Shown: positions 1 through 57,072, counted from the stretch's first letter. The stretch: 64,000 nucleotides of DNA from Burhinus oedicnemus (GCA_008921705.1 VFFE01007080.1:181191-245190); one strand, 5' to 3'. Program-made: numbers and translations. Notes: generated by a model not told the origin, from the letters alone.

Positions 1-659
1 CCACCACGAGCACCTTGTGTCGTTCTACACTGCTGGAAATACTCCGTAAGCCAAACCGTCGCCCAGAACCTCCCAATTCTCCCTGCAAACCACAATGGTA
101 GAAAGGGCCAGGATACTGTAAGAAAGGGGGGAAAAACGTAGAGCACAGGTCAGGAAGCAAATCCTCATTAGCACCTGCGTCGCAGCAGAATAAAGGCTGC
201 ATTTATTTCAGCATCGCACTGTCGTCTCCCTCCCCCAGCGCCGCGGGGATGAGTGGGTGTGTGGAAACTCAGCCATGCCTGAGCGGGGCTAAATACGCTC
301 TGTCCACAGTCAGGCTAATTGCACGCTCCTTCCTACGAGGATCTGTGTTGCAGAAGTTCTGCTGCCCTTCTCCACCTGCAATACTTTTGCTGGAGCTGCA
401 CGGAACCAGTAAAACTCAGCAGGAGCTGCCTTCCCCTGCAGGGGGAAACCATCTCTGTCTAACAGGATTTCTCTCCTCAGACAACATATTTTCCTTCTGT
501 GGGCAGGATCCAGAGGCCAGTGAAGCTGAAGGAGTAATTCCCATGGATTACAAAGGGCTTTGGATCCAGAGACTTTTTACATGACCATTCAAGCTAAGCA
601 ACAGAGAACTACATGGGATGAAAACCTGTGGTGGATGGGTATTATTCTGAAGAACTTAC
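1..659 (-). other. Intron after sushi 20 (partial)
   Basis: Intronic sequence running off the window. No sushi-like exon or repeat is seen. Confidence 0.8.
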
Positions 660-848
660 AAAGACACTGTGGGAGGGCACGGTCCCAAGTGCCATCCCCC
701 TGACAGGTAAGGACATGTGTACCCAATAAGTAATATCCATGGCTGCACTGATATGAGACAGTTGTTCCAAAGCTGAATCTGTGAGGACCACTTGGCTGCA
801 CTTGACGGATGCTGTTTTCCAGGTGCCCGGGGTCAGTACAGTTTACAA
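660..848 (-). CDS. CSMD2: CSMD2 exon: sushi 20
   Basis: The 189-bp exon reads VVNCTDPGHLENSIRQVQP, then YQCSHGYYLLGTHVLTCQGD, then TWDRALPQCL, ending CTTT/GTAAGT in phase 1. The acceptor is GTTTGTTTGCAG. Four cysteines and Trp are present. It is the last exon in the window; the following sushi exon is not found down to position 1. Confidence 0.96.
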
Positions 849-1714
849 CTGCAAACAAACAACAAAAAAAAATACAAAACAAAGGGTGTAACAAAGAACA
901 AAGGATTCTCCAAAAATGAGCAGAAAAAGGGAGGAAAATAGCAAATCACATATTCCACAATTTAAGGCTTTTTCAAATTTTAATTTTTTTAAAGATTCTT
1001 TGGGGCAGAAATAGAAAAAAATCCTTATTAAAAGGAAAAAAGAGAGAGTAGAGGCAATCCTGCAGGCTCTCACCCTGCCATGCGAGGCTCCGCAGCAGAG
1101 CCTTGCTCTCCGGCCCCAAACCGGCACTTACATTAGCGTCCTGGTTTGAGGTAAGTAACTGACAATTAGCCAGTTGAGAATAACCAATTTCTTGACCAAC
1201 ACAACAACAGTTTCGACAGAGATACCGGATTAAGGGAGTACAGAGGAAGGGAGTGCGGGGAGGGGAGGGAATTTGATAAGTGAACTTGAGTGCTAACACC
1301 CATGGAAGCAGGGCAGCCTAGAAGGAGAAAGGGCTCTGCGCAACGACTGGAGTATTTGCTTTGAGTAAACTGGTCTAAAGGTTACCAGGATGACCTCTGC
1401 TAAGGGTCTGGCCTGATATTTTCTTGTGTCCTCCCCGCTTACAGCACATACTTCAATGTCTTGGAGGATGTAGGGCTGGGCAGGGTCCATTAACAGCTTT
1501 GAGTGAAGCCCAAGGGAAAAGCAGGTTTGTTGCACGAGATCTACACAGCCCTTGGTGTTCAAACATCACTTGTACATTCCTGAGGAACCGCAAGATTTGC
1601 TTTACGTGAATTTATGACAGCATCAAGCTGGATTTTAAGAACCCGGAGTAACCCAGCGCAGAAGGCGCAGACAAGGCTGATGTGCCCAGCCCAGGGTGGA
1701 GGTAGACGACTCAC
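849..1714 (-). other. Intron, sushi 19-20
   Basis: 866-bp intron. Apart from short A/T runs near 955-1050, nothing recognisable. Confidence 0.85.
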
Positions 1715-1888
1715 CGCGGCAGGCGGGCAGGGTGCTGCTCCACTGTCCGTTGGCCAAGCACTGGGACTGCGATGCTCCTTCCAGGCGGTACCCAGTGTTG
1801 CACACAAACTTGGCCACGTCGTTCAGATTGAACTGACTCCCTTGGGTCAAGCCATTGGCAGGGTTGCCAGGGTGGCCGCAAGTGATGG
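1715..1888 (-). CDS. CSMD2: CSMD2 exon: sushi 19
   Basis: The 174-bp exon reads PITCGHPGNPANGLTQGSQF, then KFVCNTGYRLEGASQSQC, then QWSSTLPACR, ending CGCG/GTGAGT. The acceptor is CTAATTGTAG. Four cysteines and Trp are present. Confidence 0.96.
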
Positions 1889-17772
<15,884 letters not shown>

Positions 17773-17853
17773 CTATGTTAAATTCTTCATTCTCGGTGAT
17801 GATTTCTGCGTTGGGAACGATGGTCGGAGGTTGACATCTGAAGAGCTGGTAGG
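17773..17853 (-). CDS. CSMD2: CSMD2 exon: sushi 13, first part
   Basis: An 81-bp exon reads AYQLFRCQPPTIVPNAEII, then TENEEFNI, ending ATAG/GTAGCC. The acceptor is TCTCTTACAG. It gives the first cysteine of sushi 13; the other three are in the next exon. Both ends are phase 1. Confidence 0.94.
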   Translation of the reverse strand, partial: PTSSSDVNLRPSFPTQKSSPRMKNLT

Positions 17854-32169
<14,316 letters not shown>

Positions 32170-32399
32170 TTAGCAACAACCTCCACCACAGACACTGCTG
32201 GGAATGTCCCACGGCCTTTGGAGTCTCCACAAAGACACTCCCGATCACACAGTATTCCCCTGGGTTACAGGGTATGTCCAGGATCCAGAGGTATTCCCAT
32301 CTAGTGCCTTCACTTCACCTGGCACGCACTTTTTTTAATGTACGAATGTATCACAAATCACTTTGTGATCCGCGGCCAAAAACGTTTTTTGACTGAACC

Positions 32400-33150
32400 C
32401 TACTGACTTGATGGAAGAGCTGCCGCTGCCCCAGCATGTCCGCTGCAAAGCAAAAACTGGCCCGTTCTCAACAGTTCTCCCACCAAACCACCCGCCCCGA
32501 CCCCTTCCCAGCCGAGGTCCGTGTTCCGGTGACGCGCGTGCTCCTCTGCCAGCCAGGCAGCGCCCGGCAGAAGGACGGAGAGGATGCGGGAGGGCACTAT
32601 CTGCTGTCCCTCCCTGTGATACCAAGGGCGTGCAGTGCGGGCTGGACGCGATTTGTCCCTTTCTGAGCAGGAGCAGCACGGTTTCATCCTCCAACCCTAC
32701 TCTTCCTGCTTTCAATTAAAGATTGAATCGACGCTGAGATATAAGCAGCAGTCAGCGCGGCTGGTCCTTGACGGTGCCTGTAGAACAGCCTAGGAAAATC
32801 TCACTCAATCCCACTTCCATCTGAGCTACATTTACAGCTGGGAATATCCCGCTGCAAACCCAATTAACAATCCCCGAAGTCGCGTGTCGGGTGATGTGCT
32901 CTCCTTTACACCCCATGCCGCCCCCTCTTCCTTCCGCAACACCAAACGAGATAAACCGCAGGCCGGTGCCGGTGCCCCCACGGCGGCTCGGCTGCCTGCC
33001 AGCGCCCCCCTCGCTCTCAGCGCTGGCAGCTGCCACCGAAAGATAACCTTCTGCATCGCCGCAAGGGCTGACGCTCGGCTTAAACCCCCCAGTCTGCAGG
33101 CTGAGCCGAAAGCAGACGAAAAAAAAAAAAGAAACGAGAGAGGAGATGCT
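32400..33150. other. CpG-dense block (candidate intragenic CpG island)
   Basis: The stretch is rich in CG dinucleotides across both halves (for example 32510-32600 and 32870-33080), with GC content clearly above the AT-rich DNA on either side. It overlaps no exon. It carries several long chance open frames, as GC-rich DNA often does. It could be an internal promoter or simply GC-biased DNA on a small avian chromosome. Confidence 0.45.
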
Positions 33151-35029
33151 GACTCTCCTCCCGAACCCTGAGTCCCACTGCCCAGCAAGAAACCACGTAG
33201 TCCTTCCCCACACATGGCTGTATCGCTTGACCTTCAGAGAGACAAGAGAGAAAATAGCTTTAAATAACTTCCCATTCAAATCAGCGGGCACGGTTTCACT
33301 CAGACCTAAATCGTTTGTGCTCTGTTCTGGCTTTTGAGCATGCCGAGATAAGAGCTCTGCTTCAGGAATCCAGGGAGGGAGAAAGGGGAGGAAACAAACT
33401 CGGGTGTTTCGGCTCATCTCTCAAAATTTCCTTGCAGCACCTTTAACCGAACAAAGGCAAAACCTGGGTCTCAGAGCCATGAAATTCCAATTGCACAAGC
33501 AGAGCAAAAAATATATTATTTCCAGCTGCCCTGAAAATCAACACCTATTAATTTTCTCAGCAAAGAAACCAAACAAGCCTGATAATCCCAAGCCTCATGA
33601 AAAACCTGAACGTGATTGCTGCAATGGGCTAATACGATCCTCAAAGAACTTATTGATTGAAAGAGAAATGGAGAAGAAACAGAGTCGCAGCAAGACAATT
33701 TCTAAAACAACATCCATTTCCACAGCTCCCAGAGAGCAATCCGGGGCACGCTTTCCCTCCCCAGTCTTGGTGGTCGCTGTAGTCGTGCCGGAGCCATTAA
33801 CATGCAAGGTTTCAACCTCCAAACCCAGTAAAACCCGGAACGTTTGGTACTAGTCGGCCCTCTAAAAGCACACAGTCTCTGCAGTCAGTCGTGCCGTTTC
33901 CGTGGAGGTTTCAGAAAATGAAATGCACTTTCAAATCTATTTGCTGCTTTGGAAAAAAGAAACAGAACATTGGTTGGCTTCGGAGACAAACACAAGATTG
34001 GCCATCAGAACCAATTCTCAGACACGGTGTCCGGCAAGAAACAATTACGTTCGCATTGCCCCAAGGAAGATTGCGCGAACAGAGACAGCAGCCCCAGCAC
34101 ATCTCTCATCAGCTCACCATCGCTGCCACCAAGGCAGGACCAGAGCCAGACCGTCACCACGCGTTAACCGGTCCCCCGAGAGCTGCACAAAGACCAGACT
34201 GGCTCCCGGCCCTGTGGCACCCGTATCTTTAGTACGCTGCAAGTGCACGAGCCTGCTTGCTTTCCTCGCTGCTAGCGAAAACAGTCCATTTAGACGGGCT
34301 GAATAGAGCCGAGAGCTGCCTTTCCGCACCTGCTTGCCTGCACGCTGCCGCCTGTGCTGCTGCGGGACTACGTGGGAATAATTCAAGCCCTCGGCACAGC
34401 ACCATCGGCGAGGTAACGGCCGCCATCCCTGTGACCCACCGCAGCCTGGCTGTAGCGCACCTCTCCCGAATGGACATCTGCTCCAATAGCAGGAATCCAA
34501 ACACAGACATGGGGGAAGAATGAATTTTTGGCATCCTTATGCAAACCTGACAGCCCTTTCCCAAGGGACGCTCTTCCCTGCCATGCCTTCCAGTTTTAAG
34601 CAGGTTTGTTCTCTTACCCCCCAGGGATTTCTTTTTTAAAATATAGTCTCTGTATATCAACGTATATAAAGATGTTCCCTGGTCTGTATACCCAAAAACT
34701 GAATGCAACCTTGCACAAGAGCTGCTGGAAGCCAAGTGCTGCCATTCTGCTAGGGTGCCGGAATAATCCATACCGGATAAACCCACACGCAATGGAGGGG
34801 AGAAAGGAGCGGGCGCCCGCACTTCAGGCAGTGCTTCCTTTGGAACATGATCTCAAAGCTTCCCATTTAGCTCATGCCAGTGGGCCTCCCTGAGCTGGAG
34901 ACTGCAAAAGGAGGGTGGCCATGCGTTCCGATCAATCACGAGGGAAATTACGCCGTCCAGCGTCTGGACACGGCACCTCTGAACACAAAGCAGAGCGAGC
35001 CACCATGCCAGCAGGCAAGCTGAAGAGGA

Positions 35030-35429
35030 CCTAGCCGTGTGCCCTGGCACCAAAAGCAGCTGACAGTGTCCTGGGCTGTACGGACAGCAGACGGGAGGGA
35101 GGCGATTACCCCCTCTACTCAACACCCATTAGACAGCACCTCAAATACTGTACGCAGTTTTGCGCCCTACGGCATAGGAAAAACATGGATAAAGTGGACC
35201 GAGTTCGGCAGAGGAGCACCAGGACAGCCGGGGGCTGCAGCACGCATCCTGTGATGGAAGGCTGCCCAGAGTGTTCGTGCACTCTCCATCCTTGGAGTTC
35301 TTCAAGCACAGACTGCATAAATATGTGTGAAGCCAGTAATCTAGTTTTACCTCGGATCTGACCCTGCTTTCAGCAGGAGGTTCGACGAGATGACCTCCGA
35401 GGTCCATTCCAACTGGAATTATCCTGTGA
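35030..35429 (+). mobile_element. Decayed CR1 LINE fragment
   Basis: The + strand reads like the 3' part of a CR1: CAGTGTCCTGGGCTG near 35066, a CCCCCTCTACTC stretch at 35110, TACTGTACGCAGTTTTG at 35148, then the 3' UTR-like AGATGACCTCCGAGGTCC near 35389 and a degraded ATCCTGTGA end. Sequence between about 35225 and 35265 jumps ahead relative to typical copies, suggesting an internal deletion. It is old and inserted antisense to CSMD2. Confidence 0.8.
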
Positions 35430-35853
35430 AGATCTGCCGAGCTGTTTCCAGCAATGACCGATACTGAACGCCTAGGAAAGACTGCAAAGAGCAGGCAGTC
35501 CCTCCCAACCCCTGGCAAGCATCATTTAGGCACTTCCCAAGCCAAGATGAGGATGTGTGGAACAGGCCAACTCTCCATGAATTTTTAATACTTTGGCCTC
35601 CACAACTCCTCCTGCCTGACAACACAGAAACCAAAGAGGTGCTACAAAGTGCATCAGCAGCAAGATGAGGGTCACCCCACGACCCCCCAATCTCCTCTGC
35701 TGCATCTGTTCTCCATTTAATGCTCACTCCCTCTCTGCAAGTCGAGAGCAGGGAACCACGTACACATGGCCCTTAAAGCTCACTGCCCCTTCCCCACCCA
35801 GCAGCTTCCACTTCTACAAGGCAACGGCTCCGTAACCATTTCCCCATCGCTCA

Positions 35854-37130
<1,277 letters not shown>

Positions 37131-38400
37131 TCATGCTAATACACCAAAGTAACACCAGTGGAAGGGCTGTTAATAAAGTCAGCAACCCACCCAGGGCATT
37201 AAGTCAGCACTACCATTTATCCGTGCTAATGCACCAGCAAAAATTGGAGACCTCTTGCCTTCGACTACCACCGTTTGGGTTATACAGCTATTTTCCAGCA
37301 AACTCCAGACTCCAAACGTCCGTACCAAGGGCGCTGCCTCCTGCTGCTACAACGGGAGAGTGCCTGTCACCTCATAGCTAATTCACAGGCGCTGAGAATC
37401 TGAGCCTTTTGTGCTGTTCTCGGAAATCCCTGAAGACTTTTGCAACACTTTCATACGGAAGCAACCACTAGCAAGCCAAGAGCTAAAACACAAGGAAAGA
37501 AACCTGCATTAAACCACGAGACTTTTTTAATCCAACGAAGTTTCTGCAACCGCCTTGTTTCTCAGCTTTTAGTCAAATCGCTCAAGTTGCATTTTCAGGT
37601 TTCCCCCCTTTCTCTGCCACGTCGCATGAGGTTTGGAAGCTTAAGGAAGTCACCTGATGCCATTAGTGAGAACATCAACACAATCCTCAGACGAGTAACA
37701 TCGTGAGCTCTGATAAAGCTGCATTTATACCAAAAAGCAGCTCTTACATTTCAGCAAAGATCTACGTGTAATCGCACGGGTTTGTTTTCCTTGATTACCA
37801 TTAGAATGGATTCTGCCTTTATTCCTTTGGGAGTTCAAAGTATTCGGTGTCCCATTAACAAAAGTAAGTTGTGCTGGAGACCAAGTTTGGTGAACAGCCT
37901 GAGAGTCAGACCGCAAACCTGAGGGAAAGCCAGCACTATTTGGAAAAAAACAGCTTTAATTTATAAGCTCCAGATGAAATTTTCAGTCACTGGGTACCTC
38001 ACTTCTAGGCCAACAATCTAAAAAAGGACCTTTAAGGACAAATTGGGAGCGTAAATGACTTGTACAGCTTGGCCCCAAACAAAAGGCTTCACTTCTTGGC
38101 ACGGGGCAGAAGGGGCAGTTGTTCGGCACCGCTGCCGGGGATTTTGGGGAGAATGCCGAACTCTGGCAGTTGGGGCAGGCAGATCTGCCTTTACTTCCAG
38201 CCTCCCCACAGCCGCTCACCGCAGAGCCTCCAGTCTTTGAGGCCGCTTTGCACAAAGCTTTCCTACTAAAAGCCTAAAGCTCCTGACCTCCAGCTGTCCT
38301 CTGGAATTCAACGGAACCGCTGCCTCACGCGCAGAGCTCAGCAGGACGCGTTACCTGGGCTGAACACCGAGAAGGGACGTCAATGCCCTGCGAGCCTTGA

Positions 38401-38436
38401 CTGCACGCACGCACGTGCGCACGCATGCACACGCAG
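38401..38436. repeat. Alternating purine-pyrimidine (CA/CG) tract
   Basis: About 36 bases of GCAC/GTGC/GCAT/CACG steps alternate purine and pyrimidine almost without break, a composition prone to Z-DNA. It is degenerate, not a pure microsatellite. Confidence 0.8.
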
Positions 38437-39831
38437 CCCCCCACCCTTCCCTCCGCTAATTCGGTGAACCCCCCCTCTCCCTCCCTTTTGTCCTGCAGCG
38501 CTCTCATTCTGTATTTACTCATCCACTCCAAATACCTCGCTTGCCTGTGCCCTGCTGAACGCAAAATAAAACACACGCGCACTTTAAAAAAATAATAAAA
38601 AAATCAAATCCCATTATTTCTGCCATTTTAACCTTTTTCCTCCTTGATTTATTCTGAATAATAAAGCAGGCTATAAAGTTCCTGCAAAGTTGGTTTTGGT
38701 TTTTTTTTCCAAAAAAATAAGTGGAGTTCCTCTAGCAGAAATTGCAGTGACCCCTGCAGAGCCATTACTGATCACACTGACCAAGTCAATACCTTTCAGC
38801 CCGCATAATTACACCCCTATTGTGATTTACGTTATTGAAAGAGAACACGGACTGAGAACATGCGCTTTGTTTGCTCTTACATTTTCTAAATTATTTATTC
38901 CCCCACCCCCAACTCAACGGAATAAACATTTTTAAGGCCCTAATTCTAGTCTGACACGTAGATTCACAAGGGATCTGCATCTATTTACTGCCACGTATAT
39001 AAATTAATTCACTCAGGAAGGTTTGCTACAGGAATGAATAATTCATGGCAGAAGTGGCAGCTCGTACACTGATTACATAAAAATCCTGCTAGTGACTCGC
39101 CGCTACCAAGAAAGCTTTAATTTCACCTCCTCCTCTGATTTACAGTTGTTTAACCTTTAATTGTTGTACAAAATGAGGGTAAACCGATGCTTAAATTAGT
39201 ATCTAATAACCGAGAACATCTCGCCCACAGAAGCGGGTGACCGGGGAAGCGGGGCAGGTTACGCAGCCGCTGTGCAGGAGCAGGGCAGGTCCCGCTCCGT
39301 GGCCATCACCCTGCCTCTGGGCTGCGCCCCAGCCCACCGCTCCCACACGGGGCTCCACTGGGGCTGTGTTACTTCCTGGGGGCCAATGCCTTCCACCAGG
39401 CATTTTCCCTCCCCAAGAAGGCTGCCAGTGGAAGTCCCAGTGTCACAAGCTGATGTGACGTGGTTTGATGCCGAGGGAAGACGTCATCCCGCAACTGGCC
39501 CGTGGCCGAGGGCAGGGCCGACGGGCGGCGGGTTCCCCGGCACACCCACGGCACCGCGTCCCCCGCACAGCCCGGCACAGCTGGAAGTGGGACCCCAGCA
39601 CCGCTGCGGCTCCGCAGGGAGTCTCACCAAGCACCTGAGGAATGACCTTCTTCTGAAGGACCACGGTCCTGCCCTTCACCAAAACCTTCCCGCTCCAGAC
39701 CCAGAAACTGAACTTACGGCTCTGCAGTGTTAAAGCTCAGCCACGGGATACGCTTTTTGTTCACGTGCATTTATGTTAGACCCCAAAATATCTATTTCCC
39801 TTGCAAGAGATGACATGCAGCAGGAAAAGGG

Positions 39832-39880
39832 TAAAAAAAATCAAACCAAAACAAATCAAAAAACCCCAAACCAAAAAAAC
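39832..39880. repeat. A/C-rich low-complexity tract
   Basis: A run of A blocks punctuated by CAAACC and AACCCCAAACC units. Similar tracts occur at 36737, 46941, 51593 (reverse strand) and 63347. Confidence 0.85.
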
Positions 39881-41407
39881 TCAGCCGTTAAAACAACACT
39901 TTGGCACGACATTTTCCAGTTTTACATGGGAGCTGCATTTGCACAAGCAAAGAGGTGAGAAACAAGTACTTATGAATAAAGACATGCTTTTAACAGCGCG
40001 CTCTAATACCCGCCTTCCTCTAAGCTGAGCAGACACGTGCAAAAACAGCTCCACGGGCTGAGAGGCGGCAGCGAGGGTTTGCATTCAGAACACGGCAGCG
40101 CAGAATACAGACATCCATTTACATCGCTTTAAAAATTAAGTGAATTATCACCTCCCGATCCCAGGAGTTCCCAGCAACTTGCAAACCAGCTCAAGTGTTC
40201 AGAAGTTTGGCTGAGCTAAATGGATCCTCCCGTCACTGGGGGGGTTTGAGGATGGCTAAAATTTCAGGTGAACAGGAACGTATCGATAGCGAGCTCTGAG
40301 GCTTTCAAAAATGCTATTTTAAATGGCTTCAAAAACAAAGAGGGGAGCAAAATCTGCTGGACCGGACACCATGAAAGCCTGGCAGAGGGCACAAAACGTT
40401 GCTCCGGGCTCACGCTGTTTCGCTGTGAAGCCCCCAGTGCGGCTCCCACCAGCTCTGCCACCCCAGACCCAGGTTCAGGTTTCCCTTGGAGGTACGGTGG
40501 TGGCACCAGGTAAGAATCCCCGTCTGGGAGAACAGAACCGTGATCCAGCCAGGCAGAGCTGGTGTTTCAATAAAACCGCAGAGAGAAACACAACTGCTGC
40601 GTGCCGATGGCTGGGAGTGCTGCCGAGAGGGAGGAACCCACCTACAAGTCTATTAGCCAAATAACACCACAGAGAAATAAAAGCACTTAACGAACAAAAC
40701 CCTCGCAGACAAAATGGTGTAAAGAAGAAGAAAGAAACCTTCTGATAATGAGGCCTGCGGAATGAATGAACCAGTTAAAGAACCCGTGCATCAGCCAATG
40801 CCCGGAGCGCGGGGCGAGACGCCTTCTGCGAGGACGAGGAGCACGTGCTGAATGGGAACTTTATCTAAGGTTTGGTCTCTGATGTTGGGCTTAATCCTCA
40901 ATGTTGTCTAGCCTGCAGGACTATTTCTGCAGAGGAACGATAAGGACCACAAAAAGACCTGAAGAGCGAGCTCATTTACCTGGAGACAATGAAGAGCAGA
41001 GCTGTAATTGTACAGTCATACTGCTGCAGCTCTGCTGGCATAACAAATCCACACGGGCACTCCGAGCAAGCAACTCTTCCTCGGTGTACCTTACAGCGCT
41101 TTCAACATTGCATAATTAAGCAGTATAAAGATATATGCCCAAAATACCACAATTATTTTGTTACACCAGAACAGCCATATGGCTCCGAGTTGGCCTCCCA
41201 CGGAGCGTGCCTCCAGGAGGCAAAAATCCATTGAAATACTACCCGCTTCTGGCAGGCATAGTGTAAATGAATGCCCGATTCCAGAGAATCACACATTCAG
41301 CTGATCTCTTCCTCGTGAGGGGCAGCAACTTCGTAACACGGGGCCTCTGTAAGCGCACCAGATCCTGTGCGTTCTCCTCTCCGGCTCCCGCTGCAGCGAC
41401 AGCGCTA

Positions 41408-44627
<3,220 letters not shown>

Positions 44628-44672
44628 TTACAGCATTAGCTACACAGATGGGTTGCACAGAGCAACATGTTA

Positions 44673-44933
<261 letters not shown>

Positions 44934-45167
44934 TCAGCTTCTTTTATTTCAGGAGCTTGGCAAAGATAAAAAGGGCCTGACTGACAGCCCTGGAAGATGG
45001 GAGCCCTTTATTTATCCACAAAGTAGGCATAACAGAAGCAGCAACCAGCCTCCCCCGTGTTCACTTGCCAGTACGCTTAACACTGATTCATAGGCCAAAA
45101 GGGATCCTTTTATGAATCATCCCATTTGCCTGCCTACATAACACAAGGTATATAATTTCACCAACTG

Positions 45168-45292
45168 ATAATTATTATTTATTATTTGTACTGAACCTCT
45201 GTCATGAAGCAGGCTCCCGTCGGGTTAGGCATTGTACAAAACCTGAGCAAAATAACAATCCTTGTCCCAAAGAACTTAATTTCTAGATTGAA
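45168..45292 (+). mobile_element. Ancient sauropsid dispersed repeat (family uncertain)
   Basis: The stretch starts ATAATTATTATTTATTATTT and continues with CTCTGTCATGAAGCAGG, TAGGCATTGTACAAA and CCTTGTCCCAAAGAACTTAA. This order matches a repeat I remember from turtle and crocodile genomes (TTATTTGTATTAC..., GTCATGGACCAGG, GCGCTGTACAAA, GTCCCTGCCCCAAAGAGCTTA). It is well diverged, so old. I do not name the family. Confidence 0.5.
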
Positions 45293-46940
45293 TCTCTCTG
45301 GTCAGGGAGGACGACTGCCAGGGAGAGAGGACGCTCACCATCTTATTAACACTCAGTCCTAAGCCTGCCTACAGAGACTGCTAACGAGGGAGCCCTGCAG
45401 TGCTCTGGCTCTTACTGCATACGTTGTAAATGCACCTAGGAGCAGGCAGAGCTTATAAAAGGGAGAAAATAACAATGAGAGGATCAGAGCATTTTTTTTT
45501 AGCTACGGCAAAGAGACTTCAGTTATTTATCTCTATTTTTCAGAACATAACAACAGGTTTTTTAAGCCCAAATCTGTACTTAGAAGATTTTTTCCTCCCC
45601 TTTGTCTCCTCTTCTAGCTTTGCATTTTCAACTTGTAAGCGCCCAGTTGCAGATTCCCAAGCCGAGAGGTCTCTCGCTGTGAAATTCATCATCCACCAAG
45701 CTACGACATTTGTTTCCTGCACATTCAGGTTTCCAGCACAGCTTTGATGCTGGGAACGCTGAAAAAGTGACAACAGCACACCCCGATGCCTGCTGTACAC
45801 AGAACCCGGGAAGTAAAGGAGACGGGAAACGCGTAACATTCACTACTAATGGTTTTCCTGCTTGTTTTTAATGAAGCTATTGGAAGGTAGCTGGTGGAGA
45901 AGAGAAACTAATGTAGCTGTCATCCTACCGTAGGCAAACGTCAGACTTGCCGATCAAGACTGCCTAGCCCTCTCGTTAGTGTGTTTCTTAGGACAGTATC
46001 AAGATCAGCTACAGTAAAACAGGGGAAGAGGTGTAAGAGCGCAGTGCACGTTTCATCCGTTAGATGCCGGAGCTCGGCTGTAACCTACGCGCACCCAGGC
46101 AGAGGAGCAACGCGAGTGAAAGGAGCTTACAGCTGAGGTCTGAACACCGTACCCTTATTCCACATCTGCCTCTCTTAGCCAAGGGAATCACAAACAACCG
46201 AGAAGACCACGGGGACTGACTAGATCAATACAATGCACTGAGAAGCAGTACCGAATAACAGAATTTAGAGACCTGCGCCTGCCAGAGCTGTCAGTGCAAG
46301 TGCTCTTCAAGAACTTTAAAATCCCTTCAAACAAGAAAATATGTTAACCACTACTAACACCCAGCTAGCTGCCTCAAAGGTTTCTAGAACCTCCATCATT
46401 CTTGTATTCAAGGTCTGACCAAAATTAAGCAGCAGTGGAGTCTGTAAGAACGACGATCCCTTTAAATGGATCTGGCTTTTGTTTGGATCTCGTTTTAAAA
46501 TTTAATTTACATGTTATTTAAAAAATAAAAATCAGTCATAAGTACCGTAGCCGCACATCCACAAAACTATACGTTTATGTGCTTCTCTGCGCAGACAGAT
46601 TATTTAGCACCACACTTAGCGTGTGTTTATGGTAAATACATTTTGTACTCTCAGAGGTCCTCCGAGTCTGCTGCTAGCATTAATCAGCATGAATTATTGT
46701 TTGCTGATTTTTCAACTCTCTATGACTGGATACAGCGCAGGAACCGGAAGGGGAATCACAAGGTGGTGGTTTTTGTCAGGCTTTTTTTTGTCCCCTCATT
46801 TTTGATAGCTTTTGAAATTCAGAAAATTCCCATCATCCTTACTGCCTACAACAAATTATAAACAGCATTCAACAGCGCCATTTATTAGTGTCAAATCTCC
46901 CTTATTGTCATTTATATATGCACTTATTCTACTGCTTTGT

Positions 46941-56439
<9,499 letters not shown>

Positions 56440-56990
56440 ACAAGAGCTTGTAGTGGCCTAACGGAGATGAGGGCTCTGTTACTCCAGACAGGGCACACAC
56501 AAACAGCAAGAGAGCTGTGGATGCTGTTCCAGTCTTCATAAGAGATGCATGTGAGTAGCCAGGACAGAGAGATGCTTTATGCTTTTCTGTTGCATTTATT
56601 TAGGCAACTCCTGGTCAAAGTCTGGATGGTTGCTAAATAAGTGAAAACACCTTGTCTGAGGCTAAAGTCTCATTTGTGTTTATTACAGTCATCAATACAT
56701 TAAATGCCAAGCTGATTGAAAAATCAATTATTACTTTTTTAAAGCTAAAAGTGCCTGCAAATGTTTCCACTGTGGGAAATAGTCGTGATTGATTTATTAC
56801 TGTCAGCCTTTCTGCAGTCTCCTCATGAGGCTCGATGCCCTGAGATTCTCCCCGTCGCTCACATGGACCCTCCCAGGTTTGGGATGGGGTGAGAGAGAGG
56901 GGAGCACAGTCTGGGTTCAACTCGGGTGTCTGACACCAACCAGCCTACAGCAATGCAAACACCGTGCGGGAAACGAACTAGCACGGGACA

Positions 56991-57072
56991 GAATCATAGA
57001 ATCGTCTAGGTTGGAAGGGACCTTTAAGACCATCGAGTCCAACCATTAACCTAATGCTGCCAAAACCACCAT
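56991..57072 (-). mobile_element. CR1 LINE, short 3' end fragment
   Basis: GAATCATAGAATCGTCTAGG, TTGGAAGGGACCTTTAAGAC and CATCGAGTCCAACC are the reverse complement of a CR1 3' end, so the element points along the minus strand, as CSMD2 does. Only about 80 bp remain. Confidence 0.9.

Noticed and set aside
1..659. Search for the next sushi exon (sushi 21)
   Set aside because: No SCGHPG-like start or four-cysteine pattern on the minus strand; the exon probably lies before position 1.
32752..33417. 221-codon open frame on the minus strand inside the CUB11-sushi 11 intron
   Set aside because: No sushi or CUB cysteine pattern, low-complexity composition, and it lies in the CpG-dense block. Flanking exons join perfectly without it.
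34229..34822. 197-codon open frame on the minus strand
   Set aside because: No recognisable domain and no fit to CSMD exon phases; taken as a chance frame in an intron.
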